64,000 nt of DNA, taken from the NCBI GenBank assembly GCA_963704875.1, contig CAVPIA010000008.1, positions 1,550,001 through 1,614,000 on the forward strand. The letters are read 5' to 3'. This DNA comes from CAMYOC01 sp963704875. Its GTDB lineage: Bacteria > Pseudomonadota > Gammaproteobacteria > Steroidobacterales > XN24. The notes beneath the pieces are model-generated. The model saw only the letters and a list, made by a program, of their open reading frames with translations, did not search any database and was not told the origin of the DNA. Both the position numbers and the translations under genes were made by a program. Of this stretch, positions 35,289-44,647 are shown one piece after another. The stretch's first letter is position 1, and each line of letters opens with the position of its first letter.

Positions 35289-35900
35289 ATGTTCACAATT
35301 CGTCATATTCACCTGATGTTGCTTGCTGCATTAACACTATTCATGGTGCCCGCCTGGTCTGGCGACAATGACAACCATCAAGACGGCAGCCGGTTTTGCG
35401 ATCGTGATGGTGTCACTGAGCTGGCGTTTGTAGAGGCCGGGGCAAGCGGCGACACAACTCTCTGTGCAAACCAAAACGGGCTCAGAGGGCGCATGAAGGT
35501 TACGGGCCTGACGCCCGGCAATGCCTACACAGTCTGGTGGGTCTATATCGATGATCCCAACACCTGTGCCGGCGGTTTTCCTGACGTAGGCCGTTGCGGT
35601 TTCGCGGATTTTGCCGGGGACAAGCCTCCGGTCATTTTCGGGCGGATGGATTCGGGGGTCGCTCCCCGCAGAGGACTGTTGCACTTTTCCGGCGGCGTCC
35701 CCGGGATGCAGGCCAGTGCGGGATCGGAAGTCTGGCTGCTGGCTTTTGGCCATGGCCCGGCCGATTACAGCGATGGGGACCGTCTTGCGCGCCAGTTGCT
35801 GACGCCCGAAGACCCGAATGCAGGCGCACCGCACCTGGGCAACTTTGTGGATGGTGGTCTTGGTTATCCGGTGGCCGTGTCGGTGTTTCATATCGATTGA
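35289..35900 (+). CDS. Exported protein of unknown function
   Basis: A 203-residue protein with GGAAGGAG just upstream of the ATG and a signal peptide (HLMLLAALTLFMVPAWS, cleavage near residue 24). The mature domain shows strands such as GLRGRMKVTGLTPGNAYTVW and WVYIDDPNTC, which look like a beta-sandwich. Cys residues near 37, 58, 97 and 107 could form disulfides. The end is LGNFVDGGLGYPVAVSVFHI. I do not recognise the family. It is probably periplasmic or secreted. Its leader is strongly structured and it is divergent from a membrane-bound one-component regulator. Confidence 0.7.
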   Translation: MFTIRHIHLMLLAALTLFMVPAWSGDNDNHQDGSRFCDRDGVTELAFVEAGASGDTTLCANQNGLRGRMKVTGLTPGNAYTVWWVYIDDPNTCAGGFPDVGRCGFADFAGDKPPVIFGRMDSGVAPRRGLLHFSGGVPGMQASAGSEVWLLAFGHGPADYSDGDRLARQLLTPEDPNAGAPHLGNFVDGGLGYPVAVSVFHID

Positions 35901-36250
35901 GCTTGTTGGGATTGACGATGGCGGGATGGACCACGTCGGGACTGACGATATTGGCGTTGGGTGCGTGGGCGAGTGTCATGCCGCCCGCGCACCGGTTTTT
36001 GCCGCTGCGCGGAGACTGCTGATCCGGCCGCCGGAATCCGGGGCTGTGACTCACAAATCTCAGCGGTGGGCATTTTTTCCCAAGGCCGTTTCTCCTGCCT
36101 GAGATCGCCAGGGCCCCGGTCTCGCGACGCTTCTTACAGCTCGGCGCGGTTTCCGCGCGAACAGCCGAGATATCGTCCATGTGCATCGGCATTCCGATGT
36201 TCGACGATCTCTGCCTCAGAACGATTCGATGACTACCGGAGGAACTGACC
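35901..36250. other. Intergenic region before the di-heme oxidoreductase gene
   Basis: A 350-base gap. A 34-codon frame from ATG 35918 to the stop at 36020 begins MAGWTTSGLTILALGAWASV and resembles a signal peptide, but no mature domain follows and no clear ribosome site was found, so it is not called. The end of the gap carries the strong GGAGGAAC ribosome site of the next gene. Confidence 0.45.
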
Positions 36251-36295
36251 ATGCCTGACCTGAGCCGATTGACGCTCTCTCTACTGCGGCACTGA
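36238..36295 (+). other. Likely true ribosome site and signal-peptide start of the di-heme oxidoreductase
   Basis: GGAGGAAC (36238-36245) precedes ATG 36251, which encodes MPDLSRLTLSLLR and then stops at 36293-36295. In the frame used by the downstream gene the following bases encode ALILTGAARAAEIG. Joined by one inserted base they make an ordinary Sec signal peptide for the oxidoreductase, which otherwise lacks one. Confidence 0.65.
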
Positions 36296-36342
36296 TTCTG
36301 ACTGGAGCGGCGAGAGCCGCCGAGATCGGCAGCGAAAGAGCG

Positions 36343-37827
36343 GTGCACAGGCACCTGCAGGACGGCGACGAGTTCGAGATGCCGCTGGAACAGTTGATCG
36401 ACTTTGGTGAAGCCCTGTTCCGGGCGCCGTGGACGATACAGGATGGCGGCGGTCGGCCGCTGAGCAAAGGTACCGGAGCTGATCTGGTCGATCCGGCGTC
36501 ACCGTTGGTGTTTCCGCGCAATTTCAACCGCGTTTCCGGCCCGGATTCGAATGCCTGCGCAGGTTGCCATGCGCAACCACGTATTGGTGGTGGCGGCGAC
36601 ATCGTGACCAATGTGTTCGTGCTCGGGCAACGCTTCGATTTCGCCAGTTTCGATTTTCTGGATCCGGCGCCGACGCGTGGCTCTGCGGATGAAGCAGGCC
36701 GGGCAACCAGCCTGCAATCGATTGCCAACGAGCGCGCAACGCTGGGCATGTTCGGCTCTGGCTACATCGAGATGCTGGCCCGTGAGATGACAGCGAGGCT
36801 GCAGCACATCCGCGATTCGATGCCGCCTGGCAGCGACAGGCGGCTGCGGGCTCAGGGTGTGGACTTCGGGCGTCTGAGTCGTGACGCTGCGGGCAACTGG
36901 GACACCAGTCAGGTCGAGGGGCTGCCGGCGCCCAGCCTGCGCAGTAGCGGTCCTGAATCACCGCCGGATCTGATCATCCGCCCGTTCCACCAGGCAGGCG
37001 CGGTGGTTTCCCTAAGGCAGTTCACTAACAACGCGTTCAACCACCATCATGGCATGCAGTCGGCGGAACGTTTCGGCGAGGGCGTGGACCCGGACGGCGA
37101 TGGATTTGTCGACGAGCTGACCCGTGCGGACATCACCGCGGTCACGATTTTTCAGGCGACGCTGCCGGTACCTGGCCGGGTTATTCCGCGGGACCCGGAG
37201 ATCGAGGCAGCTATCGCACTGGGAGAGCAGCGATTCTCTGAGATCGGTTGCGTCGACTGCCACCTGCCGAATTTGCGGCTAAGCGCGCACGGAGACGAAT
37301 ACTCGGAACCGAACCCCTACAATCCCCAGGGCAACCTTCAGCCTGGAGAAGCGCCGGAGCTGGTCGTGAATCTGTCCAGCCGGCATTTACCCCAGCCACG
37401 CCTGCGCGGGAATCGACGTGGCGTGGTGACGGTACCCGCATACACGGATCTCAAATTGCATCACATGTGCGACGGGCCAAAGGACGCCGACTCGAATGAC
37501 AGTAATGAGGAGCCGCTGGATATGCTGCAAGCCGACGGGACGGCCGCGTTCTTCGCCGGCAACTGCCGCTTTCTCACTCGTAAATTATGGGGTGTAGCCA
37601 GCGAGCCGCCATATTTCCACCACGGCAAATTCACCACCTTGCGTGAGGCAGTGTTGGCGCATGCCGGTGAGGCTGGCGCGTCGCGGGATGCCTTCGAGGA
37701 ATTAACGCCGCCTGAGCGCGATGCAGTCATCGAGTTCCTGAAGAGCCTGCAGGTGTTGCCGCCCGGTACCCGCTCGCTGGTTGTGGACGAGCACGGACGC
37801 CCGCGCCCAGGGTACGCGCGTCGATAA
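36343..37827 (+). CDS. Di-heme oxidoreductase (cytochrome c peroxidase-like)
   Basis: The open frame from GTG 36343 gives 494 residues; the biological start is probably ATG 36251 across a one-base frameshift. Two c-type haem sites are visible: ACAGCH near residue 72 and GCVDCH near 304. Between them lie HHHGMQSAERFGEG and long loops typical of the DUF1111 di-heme oxidoreductase (DHOR) family. Late, WGVASEPPYFHHGKFTTLRE supplies another conserved His segment. These periplasmic proteins move electrons or reduce peroxides. c-type haem attachment needs export, so the missing in-frame signal peptide argues for a sequence error rather than a cytoplasmic enzyme. Confidence 0.85.
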   Translation: MHRHLQDGDEFEMPLEQLIDFGEALFRAPWTIQDGGGRPLSKGTGADLVDPASPLVFPRNFNRVSGPDSNACAGCHAQPRIGGGGDIVTNVFVLGQRFDFASFDFLDPAPTRGSADEAGRATSLQSIANERATLGMFGSGYIEMLAREMTARLQHIRDSMPPGSDRRLRAQGVDFGRLSRDAAGNWDTSQVEGLPAPSLRSSGPESPPDLIIRPFHQAGAVVSLRQFTNNAFNHHHGMQSAERFGEGVDPDGDGFVDELTRADITAVTIFQATLPVPGRVIPRDPEIEAAIALGEQRFSEIGCVDCHLPNLRLSAHGDEYSEPNPYNPQGNLQPGEAPELVVNLSSRHLPQPRLRGNRRGVVTVPAYTDLKLHHMCDGPKDADSNDSNEEPLDMLQADGTAAFFAGNCRFLTRKLWGVASEPPYFHHGKFTTLREAVLAHAGEAGASRDAFEELTPPERDAVIEFLKSLQVLPPGTRSLVVDEHGRPRPGYARR

Positions 37828-37918
37828 GCTCTATACCTCCGGGCAGCATGTGCCATGCGGTGATACACGAGACCAGTCCGGGAGCAAACCCGCAAACGAC
37901 CCGGTCCTGACCGGCAGG

Positions 37919-39280
37919 CTACTTGTAACGTCTACCGTGCTTGATCACCATGTCCACATTCTGCAGCAACGCGATATGACGCAAAACATCGCCTTTGACC
38001 GCGATGATGTCGGCGTACTTGCCCTCGCTGATGGTGCCGACCTGATCATCCACGCCCATCAGCACTGAAGGCCAGTAGCTGGCTGCCCTGATCGCCTGCA
38101 TCGCCGGATAATCCAGTTCGTTGACCCAGACATCCAGCTCATGCCAGGTCGACTGGCTGTGGAATTTCATCGGGATGCCGCTGTCGGTGCCGATCAGCAG
38201 CACCACGCCTGCGTCATTCAGCTGCTGGAATTTGCGCGCCAGGGTGGGTTTGCGAGCCGGTGTGATCTGAAAATAGGACAGGCGGTCCGGGTGCGCGAAT
38301 GAAGCCTGGATGTCGTCGATGATCGGCTGTGGCAGGTCGAGGTGCCAGGAGGTGTTGTCCAGCTCCTCCGGGTTGTCACGCAGATATTCGTAGTTGTAGA
38401 GACCCTCGATGGTCGGGGTCCAGAACAGCGGCCCCAGATTCATCTGCGCGGTGCGCTCCTCGATCATGGTCATCACGTCGGGCGGATACTCCGGCGCGGT
38501 AGACAGCCCGGTGTGTTCAAAGTTGTCCACGCCGGCGACCAGGCCCCGGCGTATCTCGTCAGGGCGATGCGCGTGAGCCACGACAATCAGGCCCTGATCA
38601 TGGGCTTCGTCGACGACGGCCTCGAGTTCCTCCATGCTCATCTGGTCCTGGTCGATCAGTTTGATCACATCCACGCCCGCATCCGCCAGGCGTTTGACCT
38701 TGGCGCGGGCATCCCGCGCGCCGCTGACACCCCACCGAAAAGCCTCGGTCCCCGGATAGGGCGTCTTCTGGATAAAAGGACCGGACACATACATGGTCGG
38801 GCCGGGGATCTCACCCGCGTTGATCGCGTCACGGACCGCGATGCTGGCTTCCAGCGGCGCGCCCAGATCACGTGCGCTGGTTACGCCAGCCAGCAGCAGC
38901 TGGTGCGCGGAGGCAGGCATGATCACGCTCTCCAGCTGGTCCAGGTAAGTCTTGTCCCAATGCTCATAGTCGGTATGACCGTTGATCATCAGGTGGACAT
39001 GCATGTCCCACAGTCCGGGCAGCACGCTCATGCCTTCGGTAGAAATAATCTCGGCACCCTCTGGCACCGGCAGGGTGTCCGTTTGACCGACCGCGACGAT
39101 GCGCTCGTCTTCGATCAATATCACGCTGTCATGGATCGGCTGTCCGCCAAAACCGTCGATCAGGGTGCCACCAACCAGCGCCCTGGTTTCTGCTGCCATG
39201 AGAGATGCTGGCGTGACAGCCAGGGCCAGCCATCCAAGTGCATTCAGGTATGCCGCGGTGAGTGATGTCGTTGCTGTCAT
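37919..39280 (-). CDS. Exported amidohydrolase
   Basis: A 453-residue protein from ATG 39280 with a signal peptide (ALGWLALAVTPASLMAAE). The urease-type amidohydrolase barrel follows: GGTLIDGFGGQPIHDSVILI, then the first metal motif PGLWDMHVHLMINGH near 78-92, VIKLIDQDQMSMEELEAVVD, VAHAHRPDEI and a late GTDSGIPMKFHSQSTWHEL with the catalytic Asp. The substrate could be a dipeptide, as in Xaa-Pro-type imidazolonepropionase-like hydrolases, or a lactone or amide. It is convergent with the di-heme oxidoreductase. Confidence 0.88.
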   Translation of the reverse strand: MTATTSLTAAYLNALGWLALAVTPASLMAAETRALVGGTLIDGFGGQPIHDSVILIEDERIVAVGQTDTLPVPEGAEIISTEGMSVLPGLWDMHVHLMINGHTDYEHWDKTYLDQLESVIMPASAHQLLLAGVTSARDLGAPLEASIAVRDAINAGEIPGPTMYVSGPFIQKTPYPGTEAFRWGVSGARDARAKVKRLADAGVDVIKLIDQDQMSMEELEAVVDEAHDQGLIVVAHAHRPDEIRRGLVAGVDNFEHTGLSTAPEYPPDVMTMIEERTAQMNLGPLFWTPTIEGLYNYEYLRDNPEELDNTSWHLDLPQPIIDDIQASFAHPDRLSYFQITPARKPTLARKFQQLNDAGVVLLIGTDSGIPMKFHSQSTWHELDVWVNELDYPAMQAIRAASYWPSVLMGVDDQVGTISEGKYADIIAVKGDVLRHIALLQNVDMVIKHGRRYK

Positions 39281-39635
39281 AGCTTGCTTACCTCGATGTC
39301 CGTCAGGGCGGCGATGTCCACCATCGACAGTCTGTTGAAACGGGCGTGACCGGTCACCGATCTCCCCGGGTTTGTTTGCAGCCTGCAACGCCGCGCCCGC
39401 TGTGCGCATGGCGGCTACATGGGTTCGTCAGCGTACCGGAATGCAAGGCCGGCCGCATCGCGAGACCGGCGACACCCGGGCAATCCGGATGCTGTCACAG
39501 ACGGGGCCTCCTTGCCCCGGTATAAAGCATGCGCGAACATGTCTGCCGGGGCCGATATAATAAGCGCTTAAAGCCACAGGCTGATCGTTGTCAGATCGCT
39601 GCACCGGCGGCTGAAACGGGCCCACGGGGATCCCC
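39281..39635. other. Intergenic region between divergent amidohydrolase and acyltransferase genes
   Basis: A 355-base gap that must hold both promoters. A -10-like TATAAT is at 39556-39561 on the plus strand, but no good -35 is 16-18 bases before it. A small GGGGC/GCCCC hairpin occurs at about 39503-39518. No credible gene is present. Confidence 0.4.
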
Positions 39636-40625
39636 TTGGCAGAGTCACTTTTTGGAGATCGGGCGAAGCAGTTGATGCGTCGCTACCCGGTATTGCGGCG
39701 CCTGCTGTGGGGTATGGAGAACGTCCTGTTCGGGCTTGTGTTCTGGATGTTGCGCTTGCTGCGACCGGCGCAGTCAGCCGCGTTTGGCGCCTGGGTGTTG
39801 CGCGGCGTGGGTCCCCGTCAGGGCAAGAGCAAACATCTGCGGCGCAACTTCTCTATCGCGTTCCCGGAGCTGGACAGCAACGGGGTGGAGCGGCTGGTGC
39901 GCCAGGCGTGGAGCAATTTCGGCGCCTGTCTGACCGAATACGCGCACCTGGACCATATCGCCCAGGGCCGCAGAGGCGCAGGCGTGGAGTATGTGGTCGC
40001 GCCGGGCATCCGTGCGCTTGAAGCCCGCGATCGACCCGCCATCTTTGTTACCGCGCATTACGGGAACTGGGAACTGGCTGCGCTGGCTGTCGCGCATCAG
40101 CGCATCCCGGTGACCGCGGTCTACTCGCCGCTGCAGAACCCGGGGCTGGACCAGCGCCTGGCCCGGTATCGGGAGGTCCTCGGCTGCCATCTGGTACCCC
40201 GGGCGGACAGCATGCGCCCGCTGCTCACTGAGCTCAAAGCCGGCCGCTCGATCGGTCTGTTGGTGGATCAGAAGGTAGAAAATGGAGATCCCCTGCCGTT
40301 CTTCGGAAGGGATAAGATGACGACTTTGATCCCGGCCAGACTGGCGCTTCGCCACGGGCTGGAACTGGTCCCGATCCGCATACAACGACTGGCCGGTTCC
40401 ACCTTCCGGGCCACGATCTGCGAACCGATTACGGTTGAGCCGGAGCCCGGCGGAGAAGTCGAGACAGCCAGACAGATGATGATTCGGGTCAACCAGATGT
40501 TCGAACGCTGGATCCACGAAGATCCTGGGCAGTGGTTTTGCGGCAATCGGCGCTGGCCCAAGGACAGACCCGCCACCGGGCCGAATGTGCGAGCCACCCC
40601 CAGCCAGGGGTCGCCAGACAAATAG
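39636..40625 (+). CDS. LpxL/HtrB-like lysophospholipid acyltransferase
   Basis: A 329-residue protein from TTG 39636 (GGGGA just before); ATG 39675 is the next choice. The N-terminal region is hydrophobic (LFGLVFWMLRLLRPAQSAAF). The H-x4-D/E-like block is VTAHYGNWELAALAVAHQRI near 135-155, and VYSPLQNPGLDQRLARYR, SIGLLVDQKVENGDPLPFFG and a final WFCGNRRWP complete the LpxL/LpxM acyltransferase pattern. These inner-membrane enzymes add secondary acyl chains to lipid A or make ornithine/phospholipid-like lipids. It leads a run of sulfotransferase and ELM1-family genes, so the product may be a modified surface lipid. Confidence 0.85.
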   Translation: MAESLFGDRAKQLMRRYPVLRRLLWGMENVLFGLVFWMLRLLRPAQSAAFGAWVLRGVGPRQGKSKHLRRNFSIAFPELDSNGVERLVRQAWSNFGACLTEYAHLDHIAQGRRGAGVEYVVAPGIRALEARDRPAIFVTAHYGNWELAALAVAHQRIPVTAVYSPLQNPGLDQRLARYREVLGCHLVPRADSMRPLLTELKAGRSIGLLVDQKVENGDPLPFFGRDKMTTLIPARLALRHGLELVPIRIQRLAGSTFRATICEPITVEPEPGGEVETARQMMIRVNQMFERWIHEDPGQWFCGNRRWPKDRPATGPNVRATPSQGSPDK

Positions 40626-40638
40626 AGGGAGAGCAGGC

Positions 40639-41640
40639 ATGCCGATCCTGAGCGATGCGGTCAAAAAAATTCTGATCATCGGCAGTACCGGACCACTGCC
40701 GCGCAGTCTGCGCATTCGTTCGCGGGAACGGTTGCTGGCAGATCTGGAGATGGGGATAGCCGATCGATCCGAGCTGCTGATCATCGGGCATCCCAAGAGT
40801 GGCAACACCTGGCTGAAAGCGATGTTGTCGCGGCTTTATCAGGTCCGCTACGGGATGCCGGAGCGTCTGGTCAACAAGTCCGATGAGTATTCCCGGCGCA
40901 ATCCGGAGATCCCCCGGATGGCCGCCACGAATGCCTGCTACAGCTACGAGGGGGCGGTGGGCAGGGCGCTGGCGCCGGAAGCTGCGGATAATCCGCTCAA
41001 GCACAAGGCGGTCATGTTGCTGGCACGAAACCCGCTGGATATAGCCGTTTCCTGGTATATGCAGTTCACCAAGCGGCAATCCGCGCGCAAGCAGGAACTG
41101 ATCAACCACAACCTGCGTCGACCGATCGATCGGCGCACCGTCGAGATGTGGGAATTCGTCCGGCACAGCGAGATCGGTCTGCCGTTTCTGATCGACTATC
41201 TGAATACCTGGGCCCGGAATATCGATGCTTTGCCGCGAGGGAGCATCATTCGCTACGAGGACCTGCGGCAACGTACCGCCGAGACCCTTGCCCGGGTGCT
41301 GGAGCTGATGGGCGCTGCATTCAGCGAGCAGGAGATCGAGGCCGCGGTGCAGTGGGGCTCGTTTGAGAATCTGCGCAAGCTCGAAGTGGAGGGGTTCTTC
41401 CGCCAGGGAGGTATGACCCTGCGCAACAAGAAGGACGAAGAGAGCTTCAAAGTCCGGCGCGCCAAGGTGGGCGGTTATCGCGATTATTTTTCGCCGGAGC
41501 AGGTCGCCGAGCTGGAAGCACTGGTCAATGACGGCTTGTCACCGGTGTTCGGATATACCCCCGTGGCACCGGCGATATATGTCGACCCGCCTGACACTGC
41601 GGCGGCGGCAGCGGGCACGGCGACGGGCACGCCGGCCTAG
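40639..41640 (+). CDS. Sulfotransferase (first)
   Basis: A 333-residue protein from ATG 40639, 13 bases after the acyltransferase. The 5'-phosphosulfate loop of the PAPS site is LLIIGHPKSGNTWLKAMLSR near 48-67. The 3'-phosphate region is VMLLARNPLDIAVSWYMQFT near 126-145. IIRYEDLRQRTAETL and the late RRAKVGGYRDYFSPEQ match the conserved K-x-G-x-W-(R/K)-x-x-F block. It should transfer sulfate from PAPS to a hydroxyl or amine, probably on a glycan or lipid. The C-terminus is Ala/Thr rich. It is followed by the ELM1 gene and resembles the second sulfotransferase at 43654 closely, suggesting duplication. Confidence 0.9.
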   Translation: MPILSDAVKKILIIGSTGPLPRSLRIRSRERLLADLEMGIADRSELLIIGHPKSGNTWLKAMLSRLYQVRYGMPERLVNKSDEYSRRNPEIPRMAATNACYSYEGAVGRALAPEAADNPLKHKAVMLLARNPLDIAVSWYMQFTKRQSARKQELINHNLRRPIDRRTVEMWEFVRHSEIGLPFLIDYLNTWARNIDALPRGSIIRYEDLRQRTAETLARVLELMGAAFSEQEIEAAVQWGSFENLRKLEVEGFFRQGGMTLRNKKDEESFKVRRAKVGGYRDYFSPEQVAELEALVNDGLSPVFGYTPVAPAIYVDPPDTAAAAAGTATGTPA

Positions 41641-41713
41641 AGGCCGGGTGCGGCCATTGCCGCGGCCAAAGTTGAACAAGAGCCTGAACAAGAGCCTGGG
41701 CAAGAGGGAATTC

Positions 41714-42811
41714 ATGGACCGTGCCACCAAGTCGCCGCGAACCTGGCTGGTGCTGGGTGACAAGAAAGGCGACAACGGTCAGGTCGAAGCTGTCGCTGCC
41801 GGGCTGCCGTGGCCCTGGGAGCGACGATTTGTCCAGATGCGCCCCGAATGGGTGTACGGAAAGCCACCGGTCCGGCCTTCGCTGGATCATATCGACCGCG
41901 ACAAATCGGATCCGCTCGAGCCGCCCTGGCCGGATCTGGTTCTGACCGTCGGCCGCAGACCGTCATCGGTGGCATTATGGATTCAGCAGCAGTCCGGCGG
42001 TCATACCCGGATCGTTTATCTCGGCAAGCCGTCAACGAGGATCGAGCGCTTTGACCTGGTCGCGGTCAGCCGCGAGATTCTGATGCCGCCGATGAAGAAC
42101 GTCATCCGCACCGAATTGCCGCTGATGCGAGTGTCCAGGGATCAGGACGAACTGGCGCAGTGGCGCGAGCGATTCGCCGACTTGCCAAAGCCACTGGTTG
42201 GCTTTCTGCTCGGTGGTCCGACCAAGCCCTTTGTGTTCAATCGGAAAGTGCTCCAACGTGTTCTCGCTCTTGCCGGTGACGTGACCGGCAGGCAGGGCGG
42301 CACCGCATATCTGAGCACCAGCCGCCGCACGCCCGCATGGTTTGCGGACGCGCTGGCGAATGACCTGCCGGCCGGGGCCCGTTTGTTCAGATGGTCACCC
42401 GACGCCACTGACAACCCATACCGGGGCATTCTGGGCCTTGCAGACGGACTCGTGGTTACCGCAGACAGTATTTCGATGCTGGTGGAGGCGATCGGACTGG
42501 GACAGCCGGCGGCCGTCCTGCCTCTGCCTGTCGGCATCGCAGGAAAACTGGACCTGGCTCGACGTGATGCGCTGGCGTGGCTGTTCGCTACGCCCGAAGA
42601 TGGCGCGGGACGCTGGCGTCAGGGTCTGGCCCGATCGCTTTATCGGGCGCGGCTGGTCTACCAGAGCCGGCACTTCCCGGCCTTCCAGCGCCATCTGGTG
42701 CGCGTCGGGCAGGCGGTGTGGGCGGGTCAGCCGTTTATCAAGCCGACTGCCTCACCGCAGGCAGACGTGGAGCATATCGTCGAGCGTATCCGTCTGTTGA
42801 TGGCGGCCTGA
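41714..42811 (+). CDS. ELM1-family protein (DUF1022, glycosyltransferase-like)
   Basis: A 365-residue protein from ATG 41714 behind AGAGGGAA. The opening TWLVLGDKKGDNGQVEAVAA, then DLVLTVGRRPSSVALWIQQQ, IVYLGKPSTRIERFDLVAV and VTADSISMLVEAIGLGQPAA are the signature of the mitochondrial fission ELM1 family. In bacteria these are GT-B-like proteins found in lipopolysaccharide regions and are presumed nucleotide-sugar-dependent. The late V-T-x-D-S-x-S-M motif corresponds to the nucleotide-sugar site. A 12-base repeat (about CTGAACAAGAGC, twice) lies just upstream of the start. It fits a role in glycolipid synthesis with its neighbours. Confidence 0.87.
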   Translation: MDRATKSPRTWLVLGDKKGDNGQVEAVAAGLPWPWERRFVQMRPEWVYGKPPVRPSLDHIDRDKSDPLEPPWPDLVLTVGRRPSSVALWIQQQSGGHTRIVYLGKPSTRIERFDLVAVSREILMPPMKNVIRTELPLMRVSRDQDELAQWRERFADLPKPLVGFLLGGPTKPFVFNRKVLQRVLALAGDVTGRQGGTAYLSTSRRTPAWFADALANDLPAGARLFRWSPDATDNPYRGILGLADGLVVTADSISMLVEAIGLGQPAAVLPLPVGIAGKLDLARRDALAWLFATPEDGAGRWRQGLARSLYRARLVYQSRHFPAFQRHLVRVGQAVWAGQPFIKPTASPQADVEHIVERIRLLMAA

Positions 42812-42816
42812 AGCAA

Positions 42817-43503
42817 TTACATCTGGCGGCCGCTGCCCCGTGTGATCAGCTTCATCGCCCGGGTTGCGAAGCGGCTCAGGCGCTGTGACACGCTGGCCAC
42901 TTTCGACGGCCGGATCCAGCTCATCTGTACCATCCGTCTGGGCCCCGCGTAGCGCACATATCCGTGGAAGGAATGATCACAACGGCGGAACGCGGTGAGC
43001 GCGCCTGCCAGCGGCGGGATCTGCGCCGCATAGTCCTCGATGTCATCCTCGGATCGCAGGATACGCAGCTGACCCCCGTCGCCCGACCAGCCCTCGTTGA
43101 AGTACACCAGCACGGTGATGATCTTGCTCCAGTGGTCGGTATGGATATTGCCGTCGCTCAGTTCCGAGAAGGTCCTGACCGTGACCGTAGTGGTGCATTC
43201 AGAGAGATCGACGCCAAACTTGTCACCCAGCGCCTTGTACATCGGTGGGCTGGTCAACTGCTCGATAAAGGCGTCGAAGACCGGCCCGTGCGGGTAGGTC
43301 TCGTAGTCTTTATTCCCGGCGCTGGGTATCTGCGGATAATCGTGATTGATCGCGTCCACGACTTCCGGGTCGAGGAAACCGGGCACCACCAGGTGATCAT
43401 AGGGATCGGGCTGGAGTTCGGCTGCCGCCAGCTTGTCGATGTTTAACAGGTTTTCCCGCAACGTCACGGGGGCGTGGGCCGCGGATGTGCTTGCGCTGTT
43501 CAT
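42817..43503 (-). CDS. 2OG-Fe(II) oxygenase, prolyl-hydroxylase-like
   Basis: A 228-residue protein from ATG 43503; the frame is open far upstream but that extension has no credible content. YDHLVVPGFLDPEVVDAINH opens the fold. The iron ligands are H-x-D in DGNIHTDHWSKIITVLVYFN near 119-138 and a distal His in RRCDHSFHGYVRY. The Arg of GPRRMVQMSW would bind 2-oxoglutarate. GEGW-like NEGWSGDGGQLRIL is the usual strand after the first ligands. The substrate is unknown. It is divergent from a sulfotransferase gene across 150 bases and ends seven bases before the convergent ELM1 gene. Confidence 0.85.
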   Translation of the reverse strand: MNSASTSAAHAPVTLRENLLNIDKLAAAELQPDPYDHLVVPGFLDPEVVDAINHDYPQIPSAGNKDYETYPHGPVFDAFIEQLTSPPMYKALGDKFGVDLSECTTTVTVRTFSELSDGNIHTDHWSKIITVLVYFNEGWSGDGGQLRILRSEDDIEDYAAQIPPLAGALTAFRRCDHSFHGYVRYAGPRRMVQMSWIRPSKVASVSQRLSRFATRAMKLITRGSGRQM

Positions 43504-43653
43504 AGGGAGCCTGCCAGTTTTACTGAAGGGGCCAAACGGAGGACAATAAAGCAGTTTTACACACTGCCGCCCGGCGATCCGGGGGCCCCTCAGGCCCAGG
43601 ATTCCGGGCGATCCGGCAACCATGCCGGTCAGACAGCAAAGGTCAGGATAGCC

Positions 43654-44607
43654 ATGTTTCAGTCGATCTGGAAGAAGTTCTCGCGTTATGCGGTGCTCAG
43701 CCTCGTATTTTTCCTCCCCTACGAAAAGCGGCGCAAGGTCGAGCGTTGGTTGCGCGGGCGCTGGGAAGCCAACAAGATCGCCGATGCGGACTGGGTTCTG
43801 GCGTCGTGGGGCAAGAGCGGGCGCACATGGCTGCGCGTGATGATGTCGCGTTTTTATCAGCTCAATTTTGACCTGCCGGAAGGGATGCTGATCGGCTTCG
43901 ACAACATGCACAAGCGTAATCCCGGCGCGCCAAAGGTGTTCTTCACCCACGGCAATTATCTCAAGGACTACACCGGGCATACCGAAGACAAGCGCGATTT
44001 TTACGGCAAGAAGATCGTGTTGCTGGTGCGCGACCCGCGTGATGTGACGGTATCGCAATTCTTCCAGTGGAAATACCGGATGCGGCCGCGCAAGAAGCGC
44101 CTGAACGATTATCCGGAGCATGGCTCCGACATCTCTATGTACGACTTCATGATGCACCAGCAACAGGGCATGCCGCGGATCGTCGAGTACTTCAACGGCT
44201 GGGCTGCGGACATTGAGCAACTGCCGGATATGCTTATCGTGCGCTACGAAGACATGAAAACGCGGCCGGCCGAGACTCTGAAAAGGATTCTGGATTTCAC
44301 CGGCACACCCGGCAGCGATGAGAACATTCAGGCTGCAGTTGATTACGCGGCCTACGAGAACATGAAAAAGCTGGAAGAGAAGCGGGCCTTCCGCCTGTCT
44401 GGTGGGCGTATGAAGCCCGGTGACGCCAGCAATCCGGACTCATTCAAGGTGCGTCGCGCCAAGGTCGGCGGTTATCGGGACTACTACACCGATGAGCAAA
44501 TCGCGGCGATCGATACCTATATGGCCGAACACCTGTCTCCGCACTTCGGCTATACGGTAGAGCCGCTGAACGATGCGCCGCCGGCGACTACCCAGGCCGC
44601 CGGCTGA
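43654..44607 (+). CDS. Sulfotransferase (second)
   Basis: A 317-residue protein from ATG 43654. The PAPS loop is VLASWGKSGRTWLRVMMSRF near 48-67, where the first Gly-x-Pro is replaced by W-G-K. VLLVRDPRDVTVSQFFQWKY near 122-141 is the 3'-phosphate region. MLIVRYEDMKTRPAETLKRI and RRAKVGGYRDYYTDEQ follow. The middle, KRNPGAPKVFFTHGNYLKDY, contains the His often used as base. A short hydrophobic N-terminus (YAVLSLVFFLP) may anchor it to the membrane. It is similar in order and motifs to the first sulfotransferase, so both probably sulfate related surface molecules. Confidence 0.9.
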   Translation: MFQSIWKKFSRYAVLSLVFFLPYEKRRKVERWLRGRWEANKIADADWVLASWGKSGRTWLRVMMSRFYQLNFDLPEGMLIGFDNMHKRNPGAPKVFFTHGNYLKDYTGHTEDKRDFYGKKIVLLVRDPRDVTVSQFFQWKYRMRPRKKRLNDYPEHGSDISMYDFMMHQQQGMPRIVEYFNGWAADIEQLPDMLIVRYEDMKTRPAETLKRILDFTGTPGSDENIQAAVDYAAYENMKKLEEKRAFRLSGGRMKPGDASNPDSFKVRRAKVGGYRDYYTDEQIAAIDTYMAEHLSPHFGYTVEPLNDAPPATTQAAG

Positions 44608-44647
44608 CTGTCGTCTGAATCCCGGTTTTCTGCGCCTGCGAACAGGC

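Noticed and set aside
35918..36022. 34-codon frame resembling a signal peptide
   Set aside because: No mature domain and no ribosome site; composition alone is not enough.
43504..44220. Minus-strand open frame extending the 2OG oxygenase to 467 residues
   Set aside because: It lies fully antisense to the second sulfotransferase and has no recognisable content; ATG 43503 gives a normal-length oxygenase.
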